Part shown: one piece after another, positions 1 through 8,942 of the stretch
Position numbering within the stretch: position 1 is the stretch's first letter
How the letters are laid out: every line of letters begins with the position of its first letter
Source: JALZDI01 sp036259355
GTDB taxonomy: Bacteria > Actinomycetota > Actinomycetes > Propionibacteriales > Nocardioidaceae
Direction: 5' to 3'
NCBI GenBank assembly: GCA_036259355.1
Contig: DATABY010000058.1
Span: 1 to 9,877, forward strand
Length of the DNA: 9,877 nucleotides
Translations under genes and position numbers: made by a program
The notes under the pieces: generated by a model
What the model was told of the DNA's origin: nothing
Databases searched by the model: none
What the model saw: only the letters and a program-made list of their open reading frames with translations

Positions 1-41
1 GTGGCCCCTGTCGGGACCACCCCTCCGCCCGCTGTCAGCGG
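1..41 (-). terminator. Possible terminator hairpins downstream of the peroxidase gene
   Basis: Two small inverted repeats lie just past the peroxidase stop codon. CCGCTG/CAGCGG (29-34 and 36-41) has almost no loop. GTGGCCCC/GGGACCAC (1-8 and 13-20) forms on the minus-strand RNA an 8-bp stem with one G-U pair and a four-base loop. No T-tract is visible because the window ends there. High-GC actinobacteria often terminate at hairpins without a U-tract, so this is plausible but unproven. Confidence 0.4.
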
Positions 42-50
42 TGTTCTACG

Positions 51-3000
51 TCACCGCGCCCGGACCGCCCTGGTCAGCCGCGACCGCTGCGCACCCACGG
101 CGTTGACTGCCGCGACCTTGAAGCGGTACACGCCGGCCGGAAGGACCATCCGCAGCGACCGCCGCCGGCCGTCGACCATCGGCGACCAGGTGCGCTCCTG
201 CACGCGCCGGTGCTGCTGCCCGGTCACCCGCAGGGCGAGCACGCGGTATCCGGTGACGGCCGAGCCGCCGTCGTCACCAGGCGCGCGCCACCGGGGCGTG
301 ACCGTGAGCTGACCGCCGCGGTGTCCGATGCGGGGTGACCTGATCCTCGGACCGCCCGGCCGGTCGGCCAGGGTGACGAGATCGGAACGGACCCGCGTGC
401 CCCATCCCTCGTCGTTGACCGCCCACACCTCGAACGCGTAGGAGCCGCCGTTGTCCAGCCCGCGGACCCGCTTGCCGTTGGTGTCCGCCTCCAACCGGTT
501 ACCGACCCGGTTACCGGACGCATCCAGTACCTGGACCCGGTAGCCCGTGATGGTCGACCCTCCGTCGTCCTCCGGGACCGGCCACGACAGCCGCACCGAG
601 CGGACACCCGGCTGCGCCTCGACGTAGGCCGGTGCGCCCGGGCGGTCCGCGTCGTCCTCGTGCTTGTGCTTCACGGCGGGTACGACGACGTTCGACTCCG
701 CGGACGCCGCGCCCAGGAGCGAGGTCGTGCCGTCGGGAGTGTTGTGGGCCGCGATCCTGAAGGCGTACGACGTGCCGTTGGTCAGGCCGGTCACGTTGTA
801 CGTCGTGCCCTCACCCGGCGAGTAGCCGCCGAGGCCCAGCACCGGCTGGAGCTGGCCGTTGGCGTCCACGGTGTACACGCTGATCTCGTACCCCGTGACC
901 GGCGACCCGCCGGTGTCAACCGGAGCGTCCCAGCTCAGCGACGCCGAGCCGTTACCCCGGTTTGCGCGGACGTTCGCCGGCGGACCAGGCGCCACCGCCG
1001 CCACCTGCGTGGGGCCGGAGGTCAGTGTCTCCGCCGTGCCCTGCTGGTCGGTGTACGAGGCGATCACCCGCAGCTGCCGGCCGGCGTGCTCCCGACCAGG
1101 GGTGAAGGAGTCGGCCACGCCGTTCTCCACGTCGGCCCAGGTGCCCGAGGGCAGCAGCTGCTGCCACTGGTAGGCGATCGTGACTCCGGTCAGGCCGTCC
1201 TTGTCGTCCAGCGGCACATCGATCGTGACCGGTGTGCCGACCGTTGCGGTGGCGGGCAGGACGAGCCCTGTGGGGGCGTCGTTCACGTTGGCCACCGGCT
1301 CGGTGAGCCCGGACGTCACCTGGTGCTGCACCCCGTCGCCGTCCGTGTAGTTCACTACGGCCTGGAGGCGCTTGCCGACCTCGTTGTCACCCGGGATGAA
1401 GGTCGCCGCGTTACCGACGGAGGCCGTGCCGCCCTCCACCTGCCACGTGTACGTGACCGAGGTGTCGTCGATGCCGTCCGCGTCGGTGAAGTTCAGCGCC
1501 GCCGTCAGCGTCCCGTCCTCGACCGGCGTCCCGGTGATGTCCACCGTGCCCACCGGCTCCGAGTTCGTCGGGATGTCGCCCACCGTCACCAGAGCGTCGG
1601 TGAACTGCAGCACCTCGACGTTACGCAGCGTGTCGGTGCCGTCCGCGAGCGAGCCACCCGTGTGCGAGACGGTCGCGACTGCCCCCGGGTCGTGGTCGAC
1701 CTGGTAGTCGGCAGCGGGACCGGAGAACACCACGGTGTCGGTGCCGCCGTCGGTGGGCGTCTCGACCGTGCGGACGGTCTCGATGTCCGCGGGGTTGATG
1801 TCGCCCCGGAAGACCTCCGCCTGCAGCTCGCCCATGCTCTGGGCGAACTTGGTGTCGGACGGGTCGTTGGGATTGGTCCACTTGAGCTGGACGTTCACCC
1901 ACTTGTCGCCGTCGATGACGTCGTCGCCGCCCCGGCCCTCGATGAGGTCGTTGCCGGCGCCGCCCAGGATGACGTTGCCCACGGTGGGCAGGTCCACACC
2001 CTCGACCACCGGCGCGAGACCGTCGATGAGGTCAACGCCCTCCTGGCTCAGCTGGTGGCCCTCACGCAGGGGGTCGGTTCCGGTGGTGCTGTCACCACGC
2101 AGGACGTCGTCCTTGTTCCAGCCCGACAGACCTTCGGTGAGGTCGTAGAAGTCGAACAGGTTGAGCCGGTCCGGCTGTACCAGGCCGGTGTTGTTCAGGT
2201 CGGAGTCGCCCGGCTGGGGGTCTCCGTCGTGGACGCCCCAGTCGAAGCCCAGCATGCCCTCGTTGAAGTCCTGGCCCGGACCCTGCACGAGGATGTCGTC
2301 GCCACCTTCGGCGTGCAGCTCGTCAGGGCCGCCGTTGCCGTTGAGGACGTCGTGGCTGGCCACGTCGTCGTCGAAGAAGGGCTCCGCGTGCTCACCGTTG
2401 AGCGCGTCGGCCTGGCTGCCGCCCTCGATCCAGTCGTGTCCCTCGTTGCCGAACACGACGTCGGCCGCCTCGCCTGCGATGACGAAGTCGTCACCATCGC
2501 CGGCGAAGGTCTCCTTCGGGTCGTGCCCGGCGATCACGAAGTCCTTGTCACCACCCGCGAGGATCAGGTCGATGCCGGCGCCGGCGTTGATGGTGTCGTT
2601 GCCGAGGCCGCCCTTGATGTTGTCGTCACCGAAGAGGTCGTTGATGAGGTCGTCGCCGTCCCCGCCGTTGAGCGAGTCGTTGCCTGCACCGCCCTCCATC
2701 TCGTCGGCGCCGCCGTCACCCCAGATGGTGTCGTCGCCGTCGCCGGTGCGCATCCGGTCCCCGTTGTCGGTGCCGCCCATGACGACGTGCTCCGCCCCGG
2801 GGAAGCGGACGGTGCCGTCGTTCATCCTGTCGAGCAGATCCGTCTCGTTCCACGAGGTCATGGGGTCGTCCAGGATCGGCCCGGAGTCACCCACCTTGCC
2901 CACCTCGAAGGCGTAGTCCGGGTTCGAGAACACGTCGAACGGCAGGTGCTCCGCGTCCGTCGTCCGCATCACCAGCTCGGCGAAGGAGTTCTCCTCCAGC

Positions 3001-5591
3001 TGGGTGAGGAAGTTCAGACCGGCGACACGGGTCAGGTAGTAGAGCCGGTCGCCGTCCTGCAGCTTCTCCATCTGGGTCTCGAACACGAAGTTGAACGTCG
3101 AGCCCAGCAGGCCGCCGAACGGCATCTGCTTCTCGGCGAGGCCGCCGACCCAGAAGTCGACGTCCTCGAGACCAGTGGTGGTGTGACCCGTCGGTTCGTT
3201 GGCCCACGCGCCGGTGCTGTTGAGGAACTCGACCCGGTCCGCCGGTGCGCCCGTCCCGCCCTTGACGAGCAGCTCTGCAGCGGCCCGCTTGTCGGCGACC
3301 GTGGTCGCGTCGGTGACGCTCTGGTGCTTTCCGTACGCCGCGATGAAGTTCACCAGCGACGCCTGGTTGCGGATGCCGAACTTGAAGTCCCTCCAGCTCT
3401 CGTACGGCTTCAGTGCCGCGTGGCTGGTGGCCGCGTAGAACTCCCGCCGTGCCGCGTTCAGCGACGGCACACCGGTGTCCCGAGCGCGCGCGATGTTGAT
3501 CGCGGCGAGGTCGAGCGGCAGGCCGAGAAGCGTGTTGCGCACGCCGTCGGTGACGAACTCGTCGATCTCGCTGCCGGTCTGCATGGTCATGCCACGCGCC
3601 AGCGCGCCGGCGCCCTCCTCCGGCGTGAGCTTCCCGCCCTGGCCGTCGTCGTAGAACGCCTGCGGGTTGAGGAACGCGTCCAGCAGGTCCATGCTGCGGT
3701 CTTCGCCGGCGGCGTTGGTGCGCGCCACCTTCTCGCGCAGCATCGAGTGCCCGAACCGGTACACCGTGTGCGCGAACTCGGCCACGATCGCCGGGTCGAT
3801 CTCGGTCTGGTAGGCGCCGAAGACGTCCACCTGCGGCTGCACCTTGCGGGCGAACTCCTCGAAGACGAGGTGCTGGTACTCCATCTCGGTCATGAACTTC
3901 GCGGTCTGGAACAGCCGCTCGCCGTCCCACTCGTCGGGCGCGACCTGCCAGGCGTCCTTGAAGCCCGGGTTGGCCGTGTCCTCGTCGAGGATCAGCTGCT
4001 TGATCTCGTCGACCAGCAGGTTGTGCTCCGCGTGGAAGACGTGGTGCACGGCGGTCAGCCCGATGTTCTCGTTGCCACGACCGTCGCCGGTGATGAAGTG
4101 CGAGTCGAGCATCTCGTTGTCGTAGGTGCTGTCGTCGCGGTCGTCGATGAGGCCGTCCACGTCCGCGTCGACCGTGCGCGGCTCCATCGGCGTCGCCGGG
4201 TCGTGGTCGTGGTCGATGTTGCCCGGCACGGCATGGTGCGCGATGTCGTCCAGGAACGCGTGGTTCGTCCGCTGCGCGTTCGCCGGGACGAGCACGCCCA
4301 GCCCGCCGTCGGCCTCCGGGTCGCCCTCGACGGTGGTGTTCTCGTCCACCACGATCAGCGGGTACCCGTTCGGGCCCCGCTCGTACTCGCCGTAGGCGTC
4401 GGTCTTGAGCAGCGGCACGTTCAGCACATCGGCGTCGACGAGCTGGATGCCCAGCAGGTCGGCAGCCTGCGCCTTGACGTCGGCCCAGGTGGCGATGCCG
4501 CCGTTGTGGACGGTGCTGTCGAGCAGCCGGCCGGTCGAGACGACCCCACCGGCTGCGTTCCGCTCGTACTCCCGCAGGAACACCTGGTGCGACGGGTGCG
4601 AGGTGTAGGTCTGGTTCTGGTCGACGAACGGCGTCGTGGTGTTGACGGCCTCGCGCTCGGTGTCGTCGAGGCTCTCGTCCACCCCTGCCGTCGCCGGGTC
4701 GTCGCCCAGGATGCCGTCGACACCGGGGCCCTTCACCTGGGTGGCCCGGGTCAGCGCCATGAAGTTGGTCCGCACGCCCGGGGTGTCGTCGTACAGCGGG
4801 TCGTCGGGCTGCAGCGGCATGAACACCGCGCCGTTGTTGCCCTTGGTGACCAGGTCGAGGCCGTGGTCGAAGAACTGGCCGAACGCGGTGAACCAGGAGT
4901 TGTACGGCGCGGACAGGCCCTCGTCGGGCGCCCGGTTCGGGATCTGGAACAGATCCGGCGTGTTCGGGTCGTTGTCGTGGTCGACCCTGGCCGTTCCGGG
5001 CAGATCGGCGTCCACCGCGGCGTCGTAGGCCGCCTGAGCCGCCGGGTTCCTGGCGGTCATGTCCACGATCAGGTTGCTGATAACGCGCGGGTCGGCGTCC
5101 TCGACGAATCCGGAGCTCTGCTCGTACGACGTCTCGTCCCCGACCGACTGCCCAAACGGGCCGTCCAGGTCGACGGACAGGTTGTCGCCCTGGCGCCACA
5201 GGGGCGTGAGCATCCGCGGGAACAGCCGGTCCGTGGCACCGAAGTCCTTCTGGCCCGGGATCAGGTTGTTGTACACACCGGTGATGGTCCGCAGGCCATC
5301 CGGCAGCTCCGGGCTGTTGACATCGGTCGGGACGGGCGTCTGCGGTGTCGGGTCGAGGACGCTGCCGTCCGGGTGCGCCTCGGCGATCTGGATCTGCCGC
5401 AGGATGAAGTCGAGGTCGTCCGGCTTCGGCTCCACGGCGTGCGCCATTCCGGGCGTCCCGAGCACCATTCCGGCGGCCAGCGAGCTCACCAAGCCCGCCT
5501 TCACCAGCCGCCGAACGCGGACTTTCTCTTGGTTCGGGCCGAAGATTGCGATTTTTCTCTTAAGACTCGCCGGCCAACGACGATTACTCAT
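51..5591 (-). CDS. Secreted animal-type heme peroxidase with RTX calcium-binding repeats and three FN3 domains
   Basis: Predicted 1846-residue exported heme peroxidase (peroxidase-cyclooxygenase superfamily), expected to oxidise halides or small organics with H2O2 outside the cell. The start at 5591 is chosen over an upstream in-frame ATG (5690) because a G-rich ribosome site precedes it and a signal peptide follows: basic n-region to about 33, hydrophobic core, predicted cleavage after AHA at 52. The peroxidase domain spans about residues 95-900, with distal His243 in FGQFFDHGLDLV, catalytic Arg505 in GDGRGNENIGL, proximal His615 in YRFGHSML, and the family segment NIARARDTGVPSLNAARREF. RTX nonapeptides (GGAGNDSLN type) follow at about 939-1105 and 1205-1230, then two Ig-like repeats (about 1345-1535) and three FN3 domains (about 1535-1633, 1650-1745, 1746-1846). 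A charged KHKHEDD linker lies at 1641-1647. The first 25 codons are unusually AT-rich. The peroxidase call is firm; the substrate is unknown. Confidence 0.93.
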   Translation of the reverse strand: MSNRRWPASLKRKIAIFGPNQEKVRVRRLVKAGLVSSLAAGMVLGTPGMAHAVEPKPDDLDFILRQIQIAEAHPDGSVLDPTPQTPVPTDVNSPELPDGLRTITGVYNNLIPGQKDFGATDRLFPRMLTPLWRQGDNLSVDLDGPFGQSVGDETSYEQSSGFVEDADPRVISNLIVDMTARNPAAQAAYDAAVDADLPGTARVDHDNDPNTPDLFQIPNRAPDEGLSAPYNSWFTAFGQFFDHGLDLVTKGNNGAVFMPLQPDDPLYDDTPGVRTNFMALTRATQVKGPGVDGILGDDPATAGVDESLDDTEREAVNTTTPFVDQNQTYTSHPSHQVFLREYERNAAGGVVSTGRLLDSTVHNGGIATWADVKAQAADLLGIQLVDADVLNVPLLKTDAYGEYERGPNGYPLIVVDENTTVEGDPEADGGLGVLVPANAQRTNHAFLDDIAHHAVPGNIDHDHDPATPMEPRTVDADVDGLIDDRDDSTYDNEMLDSHFITGDGRGNENIGLTAVHHVFHAEHNLLVDEIKQLILDEDTANPGFKDAWQVAPDEWDGERLFQTAKFMTEMEYQHLVFEEFARKVQPQVDVFGAYQTEIDPAIVAEFAHTVYRFGHSMLREKVARTNAAGEDRSMDLLDAFLNPQAFYDDGQGGKLTPEEGAGALARGMTMQTGSEIDEFVTDGVRNTLLGLPLDLAAINIARARDTGVPSLNAARREFYAATSHAALKPYESWRDFKFGIRNQASLVNFIAAYGKHQSVTDATTVADKRAAAELLVKGGTGAPADRVEFLNSTGAWANEPTGHTTTGLEDVDFWVGGLAEKQMPFGGLLGSTFNFVFETQMEKLQDGDRLYYLTRVAGLNFLTQLEENSFAELVMRTTDAEHLPFDVFSNPDYAFEVGKVGDSGPILDDPMTSWNETDLLDRMNDGTVRFPGAEHVVMGGTDNGDRMRTGDGDDTIWGDGGADEMEGGAGNDSLNGGDGDDLINDLFGDDNIKGGLGNDTINAGAGIDLILAGGDKDFVIAGHDPKETFAGDGDDFVIAGEAADVVFGNEGHDWIEGGSQADALNGEHAEPFFDDDVASHDVLNGNGGPDELHAEGGDDILVQGPGQDFNEGMLGFDWGVHDGDPQPGDSDLNNTGLVQPDRLNLFDFYDLTEGLSGWNKDDVLRGDSTTGTDPLREGHQLSQEGVDLIDGLAPVVEGVDLPTVGNVILGGAGNDLIEGRGGDDVIDGDKWVNVQLKWTNPNDPSDTKFAQSMGELQAEVFRGDINPADIETVRTVETPTDGGTDTVVFSGPAADYQVDHDPGAVATVSHTGGSLADGTDTLRNVEVLQFTDALVTVGDIPTNSEPVGTVDITGTPVEDGTLTAALNFTDADGIDDTSVTYTWQVEGGTASVGNAATFIPGDNEVGKRLQAVVNYTDGDGVQHQVTSGLTEPVANVNDAPTGLVLPATATVGTPVTIDVPLDDKDGLTGVTIAYQWQQLLPSGTWADVENGVADSFTPGREHAGRQLRVIASYTDQQGTAETLTSGPTQVAAVAPGPPANVRANRGNGSASLSWDAPVDTGGSPVTGYEISVYTVDANGQLQPVLGLGGYSPGEGTTYNVTGLTNGTSYAFRIAAHNTPDGTTSLLGAASAESNVVVPAVKHKHEDDADRPGAPAYVEAQPGVRSVRLSWPVPEDDGGSTITGYRVQVLDASGNRVGNRLEADTNGKRVRGLDNGGSYAFEVWAVNDEGWGTRVRSDLVTLADRPGGPRIRSPRIGHRGGQLTVTPRWRAPGDDGGSAVTGYRVLALRVTGQQHRRVQERTWSPMVDGRRRSLRMVLPAGVYRFKVAAVNAVGAQRSRLTRAVRAR
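1905..2780 (-). repeat. RTX (hemolysin-type) calcium-binding nonapeptide repeats inside the peroxidase gene
   Basis: This segment encodes tandem glycine- and aspartate-rich nonapeptides of the GGxGxDxLx type, for example GGAGNDSLNGGDGDDLIN and GGLGNDTINAG. The main block is at about 2279-2777. A short second block (GGAGNDLIEGRGGDDVIDG) is at about 1905-1979. They are separated by a less regular, acidic stretch of roughly 100 residues. Such repeats are known to fold into a parallel beta-roll that binds Ca2+ between turns, so folding outside the cell is probably calcium-dependent. Several units are degenerate (for example AGHDPKETFAGDGDD), as is common at the edges of RTX blocks. Confidence 0.9.
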
Positions 5592-5846
5592 GTTGAACCC
5601 CCACGGTTCGATCGGTTGAAGCCCCCGTCCGACGCCCCCCCGGCGTCGGAACCGCGTCCGGCATGCGATCCGGGTACGCGTGTCGCTCATCGTGGCGGTT
5701 GCGCAATGCGCACGTACGCAAAATTGTGATTTATCTTTGAAGTTCTTTGTTTGCGCCCGCCGCCCGGCTCGCCTCTGGTAAGAAGAGCGGCCCTGTCCTG
5801 TATGGCCTCGTTCGATCCCGGAGGGAGCCGTCAGACCCCCGCCCTG
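5592..5846 (-). promoter_or_regulatory. Intergenic leader and promoter region of the peroxidase gene
   Basis: This 255-bp gap lies between the mmsA stop and the peroxidase start, both on the minus strand. It holds an AT-rich island at about 5718-5750, out of character with the surrounding GC-rich DNA and the most likely promoter location, which would leave a 5' leader of roughly 120 nt. I could not find a convincing -35/-10 pair. The palindrome TTGCGCAA (5699-5706) lies just downstream of the island. A perfect 8-bp hairpin, CCGACGCC/GGCGTCGG, lies at 5629-5649, in the leader about 38 nt before the start codon. The wide gap argues that the peroxidase is transcribed independently of mmsA. Confidence 0.4.
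5629..5649 (-). promoter_or_regulatory. Leader hairpin with an all-G loop upstream of the peroxidase start
   Basis: The arms CCGACGCC (5629-5636) and GGCGTCGG (5642-5649) are exact reverse complements, separated by five C on the plus strand. The minus-strand transcript would carry an 8-bp stem with a GGGGG loop about 38 nt before the start codon. It could affect translation or mRNA stability, or it may be the end of an upstream transcript. The stem is seen directly; any role is inference. Confidence 0.4.
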
Positions 5847-7340
<1,494 letters not shown>

Positions 7341-7372
7341 CGTTCTTCCCTCCTCGTCCTCGGCACGACACT
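7341..7372. promoter_or_regulatory. Very short divergent mmsA/mmuM intergenic region
   Basis: Only 32 bp separate the two divergent start codons. The strip carries the mmsA ribosome site but no clear one for mmuM. It is too short for two full promoters with leaders, so at least one promoter must lie inside the opposite gene's 5' coding end. No recognisable -35/-10 pair was found in it. Confidence 0.5.
7349..7354 (-). promoter_or_regulatory. Strong ribosome binding site of mmsA
   Basis: The minus strand reads AGGAGG here, a perfect match to the anti-Shine-Dalgarno sequence, with an eight-base spacer to the mmsA ATG at 7340. It confirms that start and suggests efficient translation. Confidence 0.85.
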
Positions 7373-8263
7373 ATGACGTACGTGCAACCGGTGGTCCTCG
7401 ACGGCGGGATGTCCAACGCGCTGGAGGCCCGGGGACACGACCTGTCCGACGCCCTGTGGTCCGCCCGGCTGCTGAAGGACGCGCCGGCGGAGGTGGCGGC
7501 GGTGCACCGCGCCTACTTCCGCGCGGGCGCCGACGTCGCGACGACGGCGAGCTACCAGGCCAGCGTGGGCGGGTTCGAGCGCAGCGGCCTGGGACGCGAG
7601 GAGGCGGAGCGGCTGGTCCGCAGCAGCGTCCGCATCGCCCGCGACGTCCGTGACGAGCTGGCCGACGACGGCCGCACGCGGTGGGTCGCCGCCTCGGTCG
7701 GACCCTACGGTGCGGTGCTGGCCGACGGGTCGGAGTACCGCGGTCGCTACGACCTGAGCGGCGCGGGGCTGCGCGACTTCCACCGGCCGCGCCTGGAGCT
7801 GCTCGCCGCGGCGGAGCCGGACCTGCTGGCGATGGAGACCATTCCCGACGTCGACGAGGCGGCGGTGCTGGTGGAGCTGCTGGACGAGATCGGCATCCCG
7901 GCATGGCTGTCGTACTCGGTCGCCGGCCGGCGCACGCGGGCCGGCCACCCGCTGCGCGACGCCTTCGCGGTCGCTGCCAGCGGCCGGACGGTCGTCGGCG
8001 TCGGCGTGAACTGCTGCGTGCCGGATGACGTGCTGCCCGCCCTGGAGGTCGCGGCGAGCGTGACCGGGCTCCCCCTGGTCGCCTATCCCAACAGCGGCGA
8101 GGCCTGGGACGCCGGCGCGCGCCGCTGGTCCGGCCGGTCGACGTACGACGTCGCGCACGCGCGGCACTGGGTGGAGGCGGGGGCGCGCTACGTGGGCGGC
8201 TGCTGCCGCGTGGGTCCGACCGCCATCGCCGAGCTGTCCCGCACCCTGACCGGCAGCGGCTGA
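7373..8263 (+). CDS. mmuM: Homocysteine S-methyltransferase (MmuM type)
   Basis: A 296-residue cytoplasmic methyltransferase, close to the usual size of about 300. The family transfers a methyl group from S-methylmethionine (or S-adenosylmethionine) to homocysteine, making methionine, with zinc activating the thiol. The N-terminus has the family opening VVLDGGMSNALEARG. The zinc-binding cysteines appear in GVGVNCC (Cys214/215) and YVGGCC (Cys277/278), both at the expected spacing. METIPD at about residue 161 and PNSGEAWD at about 242 are also typical. ATG 7373 is used because homology begins at residue 7; GTG 7382 is an alternative. No Shine-Dalgarno is evident, so the mRNA may be leaderless. 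No S-methylmethionine permease gene (mmuP) is adjacent, so methyl-donor preference is open. Confidence 0.92.
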   Translation: MTYVQPVVLDGGMSNALEARGHDLSDALWSARLLKDAPAEVAAVHRAYFRAGADVATTASYQASVGGFERSGLGREEAERLVRSSVRIARDVRDELADDGRTRWVAASVGPYGAVLADGSEYRGRYDLSGAGLRDFHRPRLELLAAAEPDLLAMETIPDVDEAAVLVELLDEIGIPAWLSYSVAGRRTRAGHPLRDAFAVAASGRTVVGVGVNCCVPDDVLPALEVAASVTGLPLVAYPNSGEAWDAGARRWSGRSTYDVAHARHWVEAGARYVGGCCRVGPTAIAELSRTLTGSG

Positions 8264-8288
8264 GCCAGCGCCGGCCGGTTCTCAGCCG
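8257..8288. terminator. Bidirectional terminator shared by convergent mmuM and the TetR gene
   Basis: CGGCTGAG (8257-8264) and CTCAGCCG (8281-8288) are exact inverted repeats around a 16-nt GC-rich loop that itself contains CCGGCCGG. The mmuM stop (TGA, 8261-8263) lies in the left arm and the TetR-gene stop (8282-8284 on the minus strand) in the right arm. The symmetry lets the hairpin form in either transcript. There is no T-tract, which is common in high-GC actinobacteria. Confidence 0.55.
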
Positions 8289-8884
8289 GACGCGAGACCG
8301 GCGAACATGTCGCGGATCAGCGCGGCGCACTGCTCCTTGGTCTGCGGCTTGTCGCGCTCGTCGGCGTCGGCCAGGGCCTGTCCGGCGGCACCGAGCAGGT
8401 GGAAGCAGAACCTGGTGGTCAGGTCGAGCGGCCCGGCGATCCGGCCGGCGTCGATCAGCGCGCGCACGAAGCCCTCGATCAGGCCGTACGCGTGCTGCTC
8501 CTCGCATTCCTTCCACCGGGCCCAACCCAGCGCCACCGGTCCCTCCTGCCACACCAGGCGCCCGTAGACCGGGTCGCAGCACTGCTCCAGGAACGCGTCG
8601 AGACCCGTCATCGCCGCGTCCCACGGGTCGTGCACTCCCTGCGTCGCCGCGGTCACCCGTTGCTTGGCCTGCGCCTCCAGCGCATCGAGAACCGCCTCGA
8701 ACAGGTCCCGCTTGTTCGTGAAGTGGTGATAGACCGCGCCACGGGTGACCTGCGCCGCAGCGGCGACGTCCTCGAGCGCGGCACCGGCGAAGCTGCGCTC
8801 GAAGAACAGCGCGGTCGCGGCGTCGAGCAGCGCTGCGCGGGTGGCCTCGGAGTACTGGTCACGGCGGCTCTTGACAGGCGGCAT
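8282..8884 (-). CDS. TetR/AcrR-family transcriptional regulator
   Basis: A 200-residue one-component repressor of normal TetR length. The N-terminal DNA-binding domain is clear: a first helix TRAALLDAATALFFE (about 15-29), then a helix-turn-helix at about 37-56 (LEDVAAAAQVTRGAVYHHF) followed by TNKRDLFEAV. The C-terminal two thirds are helical and divergent, as expected for a ligand-binding domain; the ligand cannot be predicted. The gene diverges from a small hypothetical gene and a P450, and a 19-bp palindrome begins 15 bp upstream of its start, so autoregulation plus control of the divergent operon is the natural inference. The start codon is only 15 bp from the operator and no Shine-Dalgarno is evident, suggesting a leaderless or very short leader. 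Confidence 0.93.
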   Translation of the reverse strand: MPPVKSRRDQYSEATRAALLDAATALFFERSFAGAALEDVAAAAQVTRGAVYHHFTNKRDLFEAVLDALEAQAKQRVTAATQGVHDPWDAAMTGLDAFLEQCCDPVYGRLVWQEGPVALGWARWKECEEQHAYGLIEGFVRALIDAGRIAGPLDLTTRFCFHLLGAAGQALADADERDKPQTKEQCAALIRDMFAGLASG

Positions 8885-8890
8885 ACACAG
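8882..8890. repeat. Extra operator half-site overlapping the TetR start codon
   Basis: CATACACAG at 8882-8890 repeats exactly at 8901-8909, the left arm and centre of the palindrome. The spacing is 19 bp, close to two helical turns, and this copy contains the regulator's own start codon. It could be a secondary binding site on the same DNA face, or a chance repeat. Confidence 0.45.
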
Positions 8891-8898
8891 AGTCTACA

Positions 8899-8917
8899 AA
8901 CATACACAGTGTATGTT
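8899..8917. promoter_or_regulatory. Palindromic operator candidate for the TetR regulator
   Basis: AACATACACAGTGTATGTT is a perfect palindrome of two 9-bp arms around a central A (8908), in the divergent gap between the TetR gene and the small hypothetical gene. Beyond it, TACAA on the left and TTGTA on the right extend the symmetry with a two-base offset. The arm TATGTT resembles a -10 box on both strands, so a bound repressor would cover both candidate promoters. No convincing -35 was found. Its AT content contrasts with the neighbouring coding DNA. Confidence 0.8.
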
Positions 8918-8942
8918 GTTGTACAGAGGGTAGGTGAGAGCG

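Noticed and set aside
1..312. A plus-strand open frame at the left edge
   Set aside because: It is antisense to the last FN3 domain of the peroxidase, with an Arg/Pro/Thr-rich product and no ribosome site.
4079..4863. Large spacing (262 residues) between distal His243 and catalytic Arg505 compared with about 145 in mammalian peroxidases, with an acidic DVDGLIDDRDD segment
   Set aside because: Considered as a novel inserted domain, but bacterial RTX-type peroxidases as I recall them carry a similar insertion (TSHPSHQVFLREY region), so it is probably a family trait.
2887..5199. A 770-codon frame on the minus strand overlapping the peroxidase
   Set aside because: It is a +1/-1 shifted reading of the same strand, very Arg/Pro/Gly-rich with no motifs. 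The overlapping frame carries all peroxidase signatures without interruption.
660..5729. A 1689-codon open frame on the plus strand, antisense to the peroxidase gene
   Set aside because: Its Val/Arg/His-rich product without domains is the mirror of Asp-, Gly- and Thr-rich codons in a GC-rich gene. It is a compositional shadow, not a gene.
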